Shown: in pieces, positions 44,779 to 53,653 of the stretch
Numbering within the stretch: the first letter of the stretch is position 1
How the letters are laid out: the number at the start of each line of letters is the position of its first letter
Origin: Sphingobacterium sp. JB170
GTDB taxonomy: Bacteria > Bacteroidota > Bacteroidia > Sphingobacteriales > Sphingobacteriaceae
Length of the DNA stretch: 64,000 bases
Direction: 5' to 3'
NCBI RefSeq assembly: GCF_900163865.1
Contig: NZ_FUKU01000026.1
Coordinates: 496,001-560,000 of the forward strand
Made by a program: the position numbers and the translations under genes
The notes under the pieces: model-generated
Seen by the model: the letters and a program-made list of their open reading frames with translations, nothing else
Databases searched by the model: none
What the model was told of the DNA's origin: nothing

Positions 44779-47532
44779 TTAATATTCTAGTAAGCGCACT
44801 GGACCCTGAAGACCATTATCCATAACTGGCCATACACTTGCGTCAAAATCTTTGTAATTGATATTCACAAAATTTATCTCATGATAGTTTCGCCACTGTA
44901 TCTCTTTCTTATCCATATCGCGCATCCGGTTCGCCATTAATCCGGCAACCTCGATACGAATGGTGTTCGTACCTGTCGTAAGTAACGGAGTGATATCCAG
45001 CTCAAAAGGGTACGCCCATAAGATGCCGGCTCGCTTTCCATTTATAATCAGCTCAGCACTGTGGCCAACCTTCCCTAAATTCAGTCGATATGATTTCCCA
45101 TCCCGTTTCTCTAGGGAAATGTTCGTTTGATAGGCTGCCGTACCCGCAAAACTATTTGCCTGTTGGTCGTCCCAACTCGTCCAGAAGCTTGGCGCATCGA
45201 TCTTGCGGCTCTTCGGTAATTTCGGACCTCCATGAATGAAGGACACTTCCCAAGGTTGGTTGAAGACAGCAACCTCGCGCAGCTGGTCTATATACTGATA
45301 ATCAGGCAATGTAACACTCTTTTTCGCCGCCAGAACGACCCAAGCGTAGCCTGCAGGAATTTGCAAACGAACCTCCCCCCGATCGTTCACCGGTAAGGAA
45401 AATGTCTGTCCTGTCTGTGGATCGAGTAAAACGTAATTTGCCGCTTTATTTAAAAGGCGAATAGACCTGTCAATAGTCTCTGCAGTATGGTTCACCATGT
45501 AATAATAGTATCCATTTTCGTTCACGCGTCGGGCGAACTTTAACCCCGTCCTGGTGATCCCTTCGGCGAAAATTTGCTCTGTTTCGAATGCAGAGTAAGC
45601 ATCACGCGTCAGATAAACTTTACCTTTGCCGTATTTTGTATATTGGTTGGCATCCTGACCGTTAAATCCTAATGTTTTGATAAGCTGTTGTAGACGCTGA
45701 CGGCGTGCCTGCAAATCGGCAAGACCTGGTACATCTGCCGGCAGGGATTCAAATACGACCGTTGCCCCATTTTCTGCAAGTTCTAAAATAGCGGCCATCG
45801 TTTTCTCTGAGAAATAGTGGCTAGACGGAATGTATAATGCTTTGTAGGGGTGTGCAGCGTCCGCCGTTTGAATTTTATTTTCGTGAACATTCGATCCCGA
45901 CAATATCGCATCACTCACAAAATCGAAGCTGTAGCCGCGGCGCTGCAAGTTAACACTCTGCTTATAAAATTCCGTTGGATGGAGCCATTGATCAACATGG
46001 TGCACCGAAAGCGTTTTAAATGCGCTATTGGTGTCGTGCCATACGTCATAGATCGGCCAATAGACCAACAGCTCGTTATCCGCTTTGGTTGTTTGCAAGA
46101 CAGACTGCACACGTGTAACGTACTGATTTAGTCCTTTCAAATGCGGCCAAAAGGAATTATTGGTCGTGAAATTTACGGACGCGTAAAACAGCCAACCCGG
46201 GTACGGAACATCTTGCGGCGAATAGGTCGTGCCATGATAAAACACATGATTCACACCTGCTAGAAATAGCTGTTCCACTTCCGGTTTGGTTTGTGAGAGC
46301 GCGGTCTTAAAATGTTCTGTCAGCCATGTAAATGTCTCCGAACTTGTATATTTCCGACCGGCGGTGTGCGTAGCCGACGAGGCGAATTTAAACATCATCG
46401 GATCAGGATCCACGTTACGTACATCGTTCGAATCACGGCGCAAGCCAGGGATATCAAAAGCGCTCGAGCCAAATGTTTCGCATTCTGCAATATCAGTACT
46501 GGCATACAAATCGATGAGGTTACCGGGCGAGCCGTGCGCCTGATTACGAGACAAAGCTCCGTTCTCATGGGCAAACTCGGTAAATGGAATTAAAAAATTT
46601 GCGCGCAGCACGTCACTTACAACCTCCCGATAGTCTGCCTTCACGCGCTTTTCTAAATCCGATTCCGTTCCAAGCCCAGAAAATGCAAGTAGATGATCTT
46701 CGAGTTTGTAATGTTTGCGTGATGAAAATTCCTCAAGAAAGCCTTCCGTCCAATTGGCTCCATACACTTCATAACTATCGTTGAAAAAATTTTCTACGTT
46801 CAGTTTGCGACCACCGAAAGCTTTTCTAAAACGCTCAAAATATGCCTGCACCGGCGCTGATCCCAGGTGATCCAGGGTATACCCCTGACCTCCAGGTGCG
46901 GCTCGCTTCACTTGTTGACGCGTACGACCTGAAAACAGCGCTATTAACCGCACCTTTGATGGTGCGCTCCAACTTCCTATAGTGTCATCTAGGTATTGAT
47001 CTAAGTTTATTTCCGCGCCCGAACTATCAAAAGCACGAAGGGCTTTTAGATGCACATAGGTTTGCTTAGGATCGCTTACTTTGATAGGGAACTTTATAGT
47101 CTCTCCTTTTTCTAAAGGTATCTCATCCAAAAAGAGCTTTGTAGCAGCCTGCTCCTGGCTTACTTGAGGACCTCCAAAGGGCCAGCCGGTTCCAAGATTC
47201 ATGTCCACACCCATTGTAAGTGCCTCGGCTGTACGGGTGGTGTAATCAAGAATATCCATCCACTCAGGCGAAAGAAACGGAATATAGCGCGATTCGTATC
47301 CCTTGGCGCCATAAATAGGTGTCACTTCAACACCACCAAACCCGGCCTTATTAAACAGGTCTAACTCGCGTTGAATATTTTCCTTATCCACGGCCGAACC
47401 CAACCACCACCATCGTGTCCAGGGTTTCATCTCTTTGGTCACCTCAGGCCACAGTGCTTGCCCTGCAGCGGGATTCGTGCACCAACTACAAATGCAAAGT
47501 AATGCTATAAAAATTTTGTTCATTCTGCTCAT
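44779..47532 (-). CDS. GH106 alpha-L-rhamnosidase, secreted
   Basis: Releases terminal alpha-L-rhamnose from RG-I oligosaccharides after GH105 has removed the galacturonate cap. A signal peptide of about 25 residues (FIALLCICSWCTNPAAGQ) precedes the family opening KPWTRWWWLGSAVDKENIQRELDLFNKAGFGGVEVTPIYG, then GVDMNLGTGWPFGGP. Further family blocks are FFNDSYEVYGANWTEGFLEEF and LFLAGVNHVFYHGTTYSPQDVPYPGWLFYASVNF. A C-terminal GH2-like sandwich ends with LLTTGTNTIRIEVAGLMANRMRD. The length of 917 aa fits bacterial GH106. It is last in its operon, starting 0 bp after the rhaM stop, which links rhamnose release with its mutarotation. Confidence 0.93.
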   Translation of the reverse strand: MSRMNKIFIALLCICSWCTNPAAGQALWPEVTKEMKPWTRWWWLGSAVDKENIQRELDLFNKAGFGGVEVTPIYGAKGYESRYIPFLSPEWMDILDYTTRTAEALTMGVDMNLGTGWPFGGPQVSQEQAATKLFLDEIPLEKGETIKFPIKVSDPKQTYVHLKALRAFDSSGAEINLDQYLDDTIGSWSAPSKVRLIALFSGRTRQQVKRAAPGGQGYTLDHLGSAPVQAYFERFRKAFGGRKLNVENFFNDSYEVYGANWTEGFLEEFSSRKHYKLEDHLLAFSGLGTESDLEKRVKADYREVVSDVLRANFLIPFTEFAHENGALSRNQAHGSPGNLIDLYASTDIAECETFGSSAFDIPGLRRDSNDVRNVDPDPMMFKFASSATHTAGRKYTSSETFTWLTEHFKTALSQTKPEVEQLFLAGVNHVFYHGTTYSPQDVPYPGWLFYASVNFTTNNSFWPHLKGLNQYVTRVQSVLQTTKADNELLVYWPIYDVWHDTNSAFKTLSVHHVDQWLHPTEFYKQSVNLQRRGYSFDFVSDAILSGSNVHENKIQTADAAHPYKALYIPSSHYFSEKTMAAILELAENGATVVFESLPADVPGLADLQARRQRLQQLIKTLGFNGQDANQYTKYGKGKVYLTRDAYSAFETEQIFAEGITRTGLKFARRVNENGYYYYMVNHTAETIDRSIRLLNKAANYVLLDPQTGQTFSLPVNDRGEVRLQIPAGYAWVVLAAKKSVTLPDYQYIDQLREVAVFNQPWEVSFIHGGPKLPKSRKIDAPSFWTSWDDQQANSFAGTAAYQTNISLEKRDGKSYRLNLGKVGHSAELIINGKRAGILWAYPFELDITPLLTTGTNTIRIEVAGLMANRMRDMDKKEIQWRNYHEINFVNINYKDFDASVWPVMDNGLQGPVRLLEY

Positions 47533-47844
47533 TTAATCAAGATGAAACATTGGAATTAAAGGGATGGTAACGGGTGAAAAATCCGGATTGGTATCCATCA
47601 AATCGGCCATATATTTCCACCAGCGTTGCACGAGTTCATTACCTCCTAAATCCTGCGAAGATCCTTTAGTAAGACACTGTACAGCGAATAATGTGTCGGT
47701 CTGTTCATCCAAAAAAATACTGTAATCGCTAATACCATTTTCGCTTAATAAGGAAACCATTTCAGGCCATAGCGCTGCATGTCGCCGCTCGTACTCCTCC
47801 CGCATTCCGGGCTTCAATTTCATCTTAAATGCAATCTTTTCCAT
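47533..47844 (-). CDS. rhaM: L-rhamnose mutarotase
   Basis: Small (103 aa) dimeric ferredoxin-like enzyme interconverting alpha and beta L-rhamnose. It has the family pattern KMKLKPGMREEYERRHAALWPEM with Tyr18 and His22 at the same numbers as the Escherichia coli catalytic residues, SIFLDEQTDTLFAVQ in the middle strand, and the double tryptophan (75-76) in VQRWWKYMADLM. No signal peptide, hence cytoplasmic, in contrast to the lipoprotein mutarotase of the arabinose operon. Its start overlaps the GH2 stop by one base (TAATG) and the GH106 gene follows directly. No rhaA, rhaB, rhaD or rhamnose transporter is in the window. Confidence 0.95.
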   Translation of the reverse strand: MEKIAFKMKLKPGMREEYERRHAALWPEMVSLLSENGISDYSIFLDEQTDTLFAVQCLTKGSSQDLGGNELVQRWWKYMADLMDTNPDFSPVTIPLIPMFHLD

Positions 47845-50813
47845 TATTTAATCCTTTGGTAAATATCAATTTCAATAATACTTAAAATTTGCGAGGACGA
47901 CGCCTCCTCGCGTGCGACGCCATCATCCAATTTCTTGCCGCCGATCTCGGCATGCATATTCTCACCCGCTAGTTGAGCGGCGGCGTTCAATTGTATTTTC
48001 ACTCGGCGTCCACGGGTGGGCTCCAGGGAAATACAATCGTAACCTAATGAAGTCTTCGATCGCCCGACAAATACGAGTTTATCGTCGATAAACACGCTAA
48101 TCGGATAGCTGCGCGTACGAAAGTTGTTAAACTTAATTTCAAGCTCATCGACCCTGGCGGTTTCTTCTAAGGTGAATTCCACCCAACCGTTTTCCAGCAC
48201 CCCATCGTTTGCCCAATCAGAGAGTTCATTGTCGTCAAACGAAGCGCCAACCTGTGCACTGTTAGCCCCTGCCTTGGCCTGTTTAATGGGTAAACTTTTA
48301 CGCACCGGATCTAATGCTGACTCATTCAACCCTTCACCACGATCGAGATTTGACGGCAATCCTCGGTTAGACTGCTTTACAAACAAGTCGTTATTTTCCT
48401 CTATCGGTGTAACTGCCCATGTTATACTATCGGAGGAAAGTCCATTCGAGTGCGCATAAAGTTTCGTTATCCCTTCCTGCATATAGCGCGTTCGAAGCAA
48501 GACTCTATTCACCCCTCCTTCCACCGGCAATGATTCACTGAGGACATAATTATCAGGACCTTGCGCAATCCCTCCGAGCCACTCCATCGGGCCGTGGAAA
48601 GAGAAATCAATCATATTGGTTGCGATCGGGCAACGGCGCCCTTGCTTATCAACCACTTCTACTTCCACCAAAACCATATCATTCCCATCGGCATAAAGTC
48701 CATTCGGCCCGTGTTTATAGTTAAGCTTCACATGATGCGGCCGGCCAGCGGTATGTATGGCGGATTCGTTAAGCATATTGCCCTTATCGTCGAAAGATTG
48801 AGCTTTAATAACTCCTTCCTTGAAGTTAATATTGGGAAAGGTAAATAAAAACCCGTCAGAACGTGTGCCTAAACCTTGACTTTGATCATTCACAAAAAGC
48901 TCTACCTTGGCGGCTGCGCTCACCACGAAAATATCTTTCTTAATTCCTGGAGAATAATTCCAGTGTCCTATAATATGAAGGCCTGTGGGATCCGGGGCTA
49001 CCCAACCGTCCCACATCACCTGGTGTGCAAAAAAGGCATCCTTAGGAATCCGCATCGCATCAACCTCGCCACTACGACGATAGTTTTCGGCTCCTCTAAA
49101 ATGTGTATTGGAATCCGAAAATATAATATTTAATCCGCCTGCGCTCACCCTTGAGCCGGTCCCGGGACCAACGCGGTAAAATTCCCACCAACGACGTACC
49201 GCTTGGATAGCGTGTTGGTCTTGATTGCGATTGTAATCACTAGCATCATTGCCCTTGTAAAGAGGACCATCGCCCTCTTTATGATAGGGGTACGTATATT
49301 CATCCCAGTATTTCCGCAGCCCCTCATCGCGCATATACTCTGTAGCGATCATCGGGTGTCGTGCCGATTTATTAACATAAAGCATCTCCCCTCCGTATTC
49401 AGCAATTTTACTATCGAGCATCTCGCGGGATCCGATCGCCCGTCCTCCGTGGGGATCGTACTGGTCTCTTATGTCAATCATCTCGGCCATATGCTCTTCC
49501 GATATTGATTCGTTGCCACTCTCGTAAAAAAGTACACTCGGACTATTGCGAAAATACACAATAGCATCACGCATGAGCATTTTGCGCTGCTCCCAGCGAC
49601 GTCCTTGAACATCCTTCTCGGCATCCCCGGCAGGTAACATCTGCATTAAACCAACACGGTCACACGATTCGACATCCTGCTTCCATGGTGTAACATGCAT
49701 CCATCGCACCAAATTGGCACCACTCTCGACCATCATCTTGTTACTATAATCACTCAACCAGGGTGCAACAGAAAGACCAACGGCAGGCCATTCATTACTC
49801 GTTCGTTGTGCATAGCCTTTCATCATCAACACCTGATCATTGAGATAAACCATCCCCGAATGAAAGTCCGTTTTACGAAATCCAGTTTTTGTGTCTACCT
49901 GATCGGTGACCGTACCTTGGTGCACAAGTTTGGTCTTTACGGTGTATAAATACCCATAGCCCCAGTTCCAGAAGTTCACCTCTTGCAGCTTATCGACGGC
50001 CTTAAGGACTTTGGTTTCGCCTGCCTTAAGTTGGTAATCGGTAGCAAATTCTTTCACTAGTTTACCCGCGGCGTCAAGCACCTGAACTAAGAAGGTACCA
50101 TTTTTTGAAACTTGCGTCTCATTTCGAACTTGCGACTCCACGTTCAACTCGAGCGTCTTTGCAGAAATATCGATATCTTTTGCATAAACATATACACCCG
50201 TAGTACCTAAATTAGCGTACAACGGAAGCGTCTGGTATTCTGCCGAAGTAAAATGAATCCATACATTCTTGGGGATACCACCGTAATTTGCATTGAAGTT
50301 TTTGTCGTTCCACTGATAAGGGCTCTGGCTATCGTTTTCAAGATAATCCCAGGAATTATCGGTACGAACGCTGATCACATTCTCTCCTGTTCGCAATAAT
50401 TGTTCTGAAATATCGATACCAACGGCCATCACACCGTTTTCATGCCGCCCTGCAAATTTTCCATTAATATAAAATTCCGCGCCATGACGCAACCCTTCAA
50501 ATTCCAAAAACACTTTGTCCCAGGGTACATTGTCGGGAAGGATAAACTTCTTTCGATACCAAGCGACATTCGTGCTATGTTCGTGGATGGCTTTAGCGAA
50601 GGCTTCTTTCTCGTTCCACGCATGTGGTAGGGTCACCTGCTCCCACTGAGAATCATCGAAGTCGGCAGCGTGTGCTTGCGGTAACTCCCCCACATGCAGA
50701 CGCCATCCCGCATTAAAGCTCAGTTGTTGCCGTTGGCCACGCGCCTGAAAAAACGCAAGAAAGACCAACAATATGTATAACTTCAAACTATTACCGTTTA
50801 CTATCACACACAT
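47844..50813 (-). CDS. GH2-family beta-glycosidase (probable beta-galactosidase or beta-glucuronidase), secreted
   Basis: A 989-aa retaining exo-glycosidase. Signal peptide about 1-26 (LYILLVFLAFFQARGQ). The N-terminal jelly-roll reads FNAGWRLHVGELPQ with VTLPHAWNEKEAF and AWYRKKFILPD; the immunoglobulin-like domain and TIM barrel follow. Acid/base Glu435 lies in FYESGNESI and nucleophile Glu492 in IATEYMRDEG. The C-terminal third adds beta domains, one with discoidin/CBM-like character (ARVDELEIKFNNFRTRSYPISVFID). Galactose versus glucuronic acid cannot be decided by eye; both occur on RG-I side chains. It overlaps rhaM by one base and begins 3 bp after the GH105 stop, inside an eight-gene operon. 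Confidence 0.88.
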   Translation of the reverse strand: MCVIVNGNSLKLYILLVFLAFFQARGQRQQLSFNAGWRLHVGELPQAHAADFDDSQWEQVTLPHAWNEKEAFAKAIHEHSTNVAWYRKKFILPDNVPWDKVFLEFEGLRHGAEFYINGKFAGRHENGVMAVGIDISEQLLRTGENVISVRTDNSWDYLENDSQSPYQWNDKNFNANYGGIPKNVWIHFTSAEYQTLPLYANLGTTGVYVYAKDIDISAKTLELNVESQVRNETQVSKNGTFLVQVLDAAGKLVKEFATDYQLKAGETKVLKAVDKLQEVNFWNWGYGYLYTVKTKLVHQGTVTDQVDTKTGFRKTDFHSGMVYLNDQVLMMKGYAQRTSNEWPAVGLSVAPWLSDYSNKMMVESGANLVRWMHVTPWKQDVESCDRVGLMQMLPAGDAEKDVQGRRWEQRKMLMRDAIVYFRNSPSVLFYESGNESISEEHMAEMIDIRDQYDPHGGRAIGSREMLDSKIAEYGGEMLYVNKSARHPMIATEYMRDEGLRKYWDEYTYPYHKEGDGPLYKGNDASDYNRNQDQHAIQAVRRWWEFYRVGPGTGSRVSAGGLNIIFSDSNTHFRGAENYRRSGEVDAMRIPKDAFFAHQVMWDGWVAPDPTGLHIIGHWNYSPGIKKDIFVVSAAAKVELFVNDQSQGLGTRSDGFLFTFPNINFKEGVIKAQSFDDKGNMLNESAIHTAGRPHHVKLNYKHGPNGLYADGNDMVLVEVEVVDKQGRRCPIATNMIDFSFHGPMEWLGGIAQGPDNYVLSESLPVEGGVNRVLLRTRYMQEGITKLYAHSNGLSSDSITWAVTPIEENNDLFVKQSNRGLPSNLDRGEGLNESALDPVRKSLPIKQAKAGANSAQVGASFDDNELSDWANDGVLENGWVEFTLEETARVDELEIKFNNFRTRSYPISVFIDDKLVFVGRSKTSLGYDCISLEPTRGRRVKIQLNAAAQLAGENMHAEIGGKKLDDGVAREEASSSQILSIIEIDIYQRIK

Positions 50814-50816
50814 ATT

Positions 50817-51974
50817 TTAATCTTTTATATCAAGGAGCTTATAAACTTCACTCCCGGCTAATAGAAAACATCCTAGACCGTAATCCTCGAAATCCGGAAC
50901 GCTCGAAAAACTAACAGGCTGGCCATCCTTGGGTTCTTTCCCGGTACCTTGCAAGTACCCCAGGAAACCCGACGGATGTACAGCCTCCTGGACCATTGCC
51001 GTCCAACCTCTGTGTAATGCGGGTTTGTATATCGAGGCGTCGAGTATGCCGTTGCGTACCCCCCAAGCCATGCCATATACAAAAAGTGCTGTACCGGAGG
51101 TTTCGCGGCCACCAAAATTACTTGGATCATGCATACTGACATTCCAAAAACCGTCGGCCCGCTGTGCGGCAAGCGCGCCTGCCATCAATTCTTGGTAGTC
51201 CTGCAGATATACCTCACGGTACTGCGCATCGATGGGCAACACCTCTAACACGCGAACCAGTGCTGCAGCGACCCAGCCATTTCCACGCGACCAATAACAG
51301 TCTTCTCCATTAGGTTCCTTGTACGGCGAAACAAAATCTTTATCACGCCACCAGAGTTTATCGGCTGCATTATATAAACCGCCGCCCTCCACATTACGCG
51401 AATAAAGATAGAGTTGATGCATATAATCGAAATACTTCTCATCCCCAAATAAAACACCCATCTTGGCATACACTGGCATAGCCATCTGTATGGCGTCCAC
51501 CCAGGTCCAGTCATCAATTTTTCCTGAAGAGATAATAAAATCAATATTTTCCTTTATCGCTGCAATTCTTTCTTCCTGCTGGTCGATCTGATAAAGGTCC
51601 AGGTAGGTTTGCCCACAAGCTTGATCATCGGCATTTCTTGTCTGGATCCCATTACGCATTCCCCACTGATGTTTTTCACCCCAGTCTACCGCATAATCAT
51701 AGTACCGCCGCTGCGGATCAACCTGATTTAACGCCAGCAAACCTTCGTAATACACTGCGCGCGTCCAAATATTACTAGGACGCCAGCGGGTAGTATATAA
51801 TGGTTCTCCTGTATCCGGCCATTTATTCATAAAATAGTCGTTCGCTTGCCGAAGCACAGCAATTATCTCGGTCTTTTGGGGTTGTGCTACCGGTATATTA
51901 CGTTTACTCGCGCAGCCGATCCCAAGAAATAGGGAAAAGACAATTAAACAACAGAATATTTTAATTTGTGGCAT
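50817..51974 (-). CDS. GH105 family unsaturated uronyl hydrolase, lipoprotein
   Basis: Cleaves the unsaturated galacturonyl residue produced by the PL11 lyase encoded in the same operon. Signal FCCLIVFSLFLGIGC with lipidated Cys21, so the enzyme is membrane-anchored, unlike its close paralogue at 23.4-24.6 kb which has a plain signal peptide. The barrel contains TRNADDQACGQTYLD (about 112-126), WTWVDAIQMAMP with Asp160, and WWRDKDFVSPYKEPNGEDCYWSRGNGW. The length of 385 aa is normal. A 117-bp gap separates it from the upstream CE12 gene, the largest inside this operon, with no convincing promoter or terminator in it. Confidence 0.9.
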   Translation of the reverse strand: MPQIKIFCCLIVFSLFLGIGCASKRNIPVAQPQKTEIIAVLRQANDYFMNKWPDTGEPLYTTRWRPSNIWTRAVYYEGLLALNQVDPQRRYYDYAVDWGEKHQWGMRNGIQTRNADDQACGQTYLDLYQIDQQEERIAAIKENIDFIISSGKIDDWTWVDAIQMAMPVYAKMGVLFGDEKYFDYMHQLYLYSRNVEGGGLYNAADKLWWRDKDFVSPYKEPNGEDCYWSRGNGWVAAALVRVLEVLPIDAQYREVYLQDYQELMAGALAAQRADGFWNVSMHDPSNFGGRETSGTALFVYGMAWGVRNGILDASIYKPALHRGWTAMVQEAVHPSGFLGYLQGTGKEPKDGQPVSFSSVPDFEDYGLGCFLLAGSEVYKLLDIKD

Positions 51975-52091
51975 GTAAATAGTGTATTTATAAATTCAAT
52001 TTGACAATAATATTTTACTTGCATCTCGCTCCAGAAAAAGGTTATCGTTCCTCCTACGGGTCCCTCTTTGGATACACCTCAATGTAGATTT

Positions 52092-52886
52092 TCAACGTAG
52101 GTAATCCGAGAGTCCGGCAAGATCATTTTCAGCGATGAAAGCTTCGAGTATTTCCGCGTTCAGGCGCGCTCCATCTAAGCTTGTATGGGTATGATCAAGA
52201 TCCCCAAAATAGGTGGCGTGAACATGCTCCATCCCTTCTTTTTCATAATGATCAATAATTAAACTATTCAGCGGAATAAAGAGTGCCCCCATTTGATCGG
52301 CCGCCCGCTTTGCCCATAAAGGGTAATCGTTCCGACGAACCTGATCATCCACCCAACTATCGCGTGGTATTGGCGAACAGACGATCGCAACCGCCCCTTT
52401 ATCATGTATATTTTTTATAAATCGTCGCAGGTAAAAACCATAGCTATATACGACCTCTTTCTGTTCCAATAATGGGTTGTTAACAATTTCATAATTATCA
52501 CCATTGCCCTTAAAAGTACCCCGTGCACGCGTTGTATCCACCACCGGACTAGTATCATTATGCCCAAACTGCATCATTACAAAATCCCCAGGTTGAATGC
52601 TATCGAGAACCTGTTGCCACAACTTTGGGTTATTATAGAATGTTCTGCTGCTGGTACCACCTAAAGCTTTATTACGCACTTCGATGTCGCTTGGTCTAAA
52701 GTACTCACCTAAGAGACTTCCCCACCCCCACTGTCCATTCCCGCCCTTACCTTGACCATTTTTAACGGTCGAATCTCCAATGATGAATAGAGTCGGCTTT
52801 TCCCTCTCTGGTAAAAACGAGCTCAATATGATCACGGATAGCAGAAGCGGCACCAGGTTTCCCAAAACTTTCTTTTTCTTTCTCAT
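52092..52886 (-). CDS. CE12 rhamnogalacturonan acetylesterase (SGNH hydrolase)
   Basis: Removes acetyl groups from galacturonic acid in RG-I so that the lyase can act. A basic N-terminus with a hydrophobic core (LVPLLLSVIILSSFL) suggests export. All SGNH blocks are present: Ser39 in IIGDSTVKNGQ, Gly76 in KALGGTSSRTF, Asn110 in QFGHND, and Asp231 with His234 in DLDHTHTSLDG. Length 264 aa. It lies 2 bp downstream of a second CE12 gene; the two are clearly homologous but diverged, suggesting they handle O-2 and O-3 acetylation or different chain contexts (inference). Confidence 0.92.
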   Translation of the reverse strand: MRKKKKVLGNLVPLLLSVIILSSFLPEREKPTLFIIGDSTVKNGQGKGGNGQWGWGSLLGEYFRPSDIEVRNKALGGTSSRTFYNNPKLWQQVLDSIQPGDFVMMQFGHNDTSPVVDTTRARGTFKGNGDNYEIVNNPLLEQKEVVYSYGFYLRRFIKNIHDKGAVAIVCSPIPRDSWVDDQVRRNDYPLWAKRAADQMGALFIPLNSLIIDHYEKEGMEHVHATYFGDLDHTHTSLDGARLNAEILEAFIAENDLAGLSDYLR

Positions 52887-52888
52887 AT

Positions 52889-53653
52889 TTAATTTGTCCG
52901 AATATAATTCACTAATGTGTGCCCACTTACTAATAAGCCTTGTATCACCGATCTGGCATTTAGCAATGCGCCTTGATAATTAGTGTGGGTATGATCCTGC
53001 GGAAAATATTCCTTCACCTTCTGTTGTCCCAGTTCCTCGTAACGCCTAGCAGTAATTTCATTAAGGTCAATAAAAGGAATTTGTTGCTCCTCGGCGATTT
53101 GCCTGGCCCAAAGTGCATAATCCTTATCTGCCCGTTTTACCGTCCCCGAATCATCCCACTGATTTCGAGGAATCATCGATAAAATGATCGGCTGCACACC
53201 GAACGCTTTAGCCTGTAGCACGAATCGTCGTAGATTTTCGCCGTAGCTATACACCGTTTCCTTTTTATTGTCTCCCCAGTCGAGCACCAACGAATCCTTT
53301 CCAATTCCTTTTAGTACCCCACGGTATCCCTGGCGGCTGGTATCAGGCGGACTGCCTTCGTTATGCCCAAACTGAATCAACAGATAATCGCCTGGCTTCA
53401 TAACGGCTAATAACCGATCCCATCGCCCCTCCGTTCGAAATGTCCGTGTACTGCGTCCGGCCATCGCCTGGTTGTCCACTTGAATCCGCGTGGTATCCAA
53501 AAAATTTGCAAGCAGACTGCCCCATCCCCAATTTACTTTATTATCGTTACGAACAGTAGAGTCTCCAATCAGGTAAACTGTGGGCCGATGCTGCATCGTG
53601 AACGACAATAAAAAGCCTGTAATAAGCAATACGGTCAAGTTCCTTCTTGTCAT
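52889..53653 (-). CDS. CE12 rhamnogalacturonan acetylesterase (SGNH hydrolase), second copy
   Basis: Second RG-I deacetylase of the operon. From the chosen start (254 aa) the signal MTRRNLTVLLITGFLLSF is followed by Ser32 in LIGDSTVRND, Gly66 in QAMAGRSTRTF, Asn98 in QFGHNEGSPP, and Asp220 with His223 in PQDHTHTNYQG. A longer in-frame reading begins 28 codons upstream inside the PL11 gene; it is rejected because MTRR opens the signal peptide and overlaps the PL11 stop in the ATGA arrangement typical of translational coupling. The next CE12 start follows 2 bp after this gene's stop. Confidence 0.91.
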   Translation of the reverse strand: MTRRNLTVLLITGFLLSFTMQHRPTVYLIGDSTVRNDNKVNWGWGSLLANFLDTTRIQVDNQAMAGRSTRTFRTEGRWDRLLAVMKPGDYLLIQFGHNEGSPPDTSRQGYRGVLKGIGKDSLVLDWGDNKKETVYSYGENLRRFVLQAKAFGVQPIILSMIPRNQWDDSGTVKRADKDYALWARQIAEEQQIPFIDLNEITARRYEELGQQKVKEYFPQDHTHTNYQGALLNARSVIQGLLVSGHTLVNYIRTN

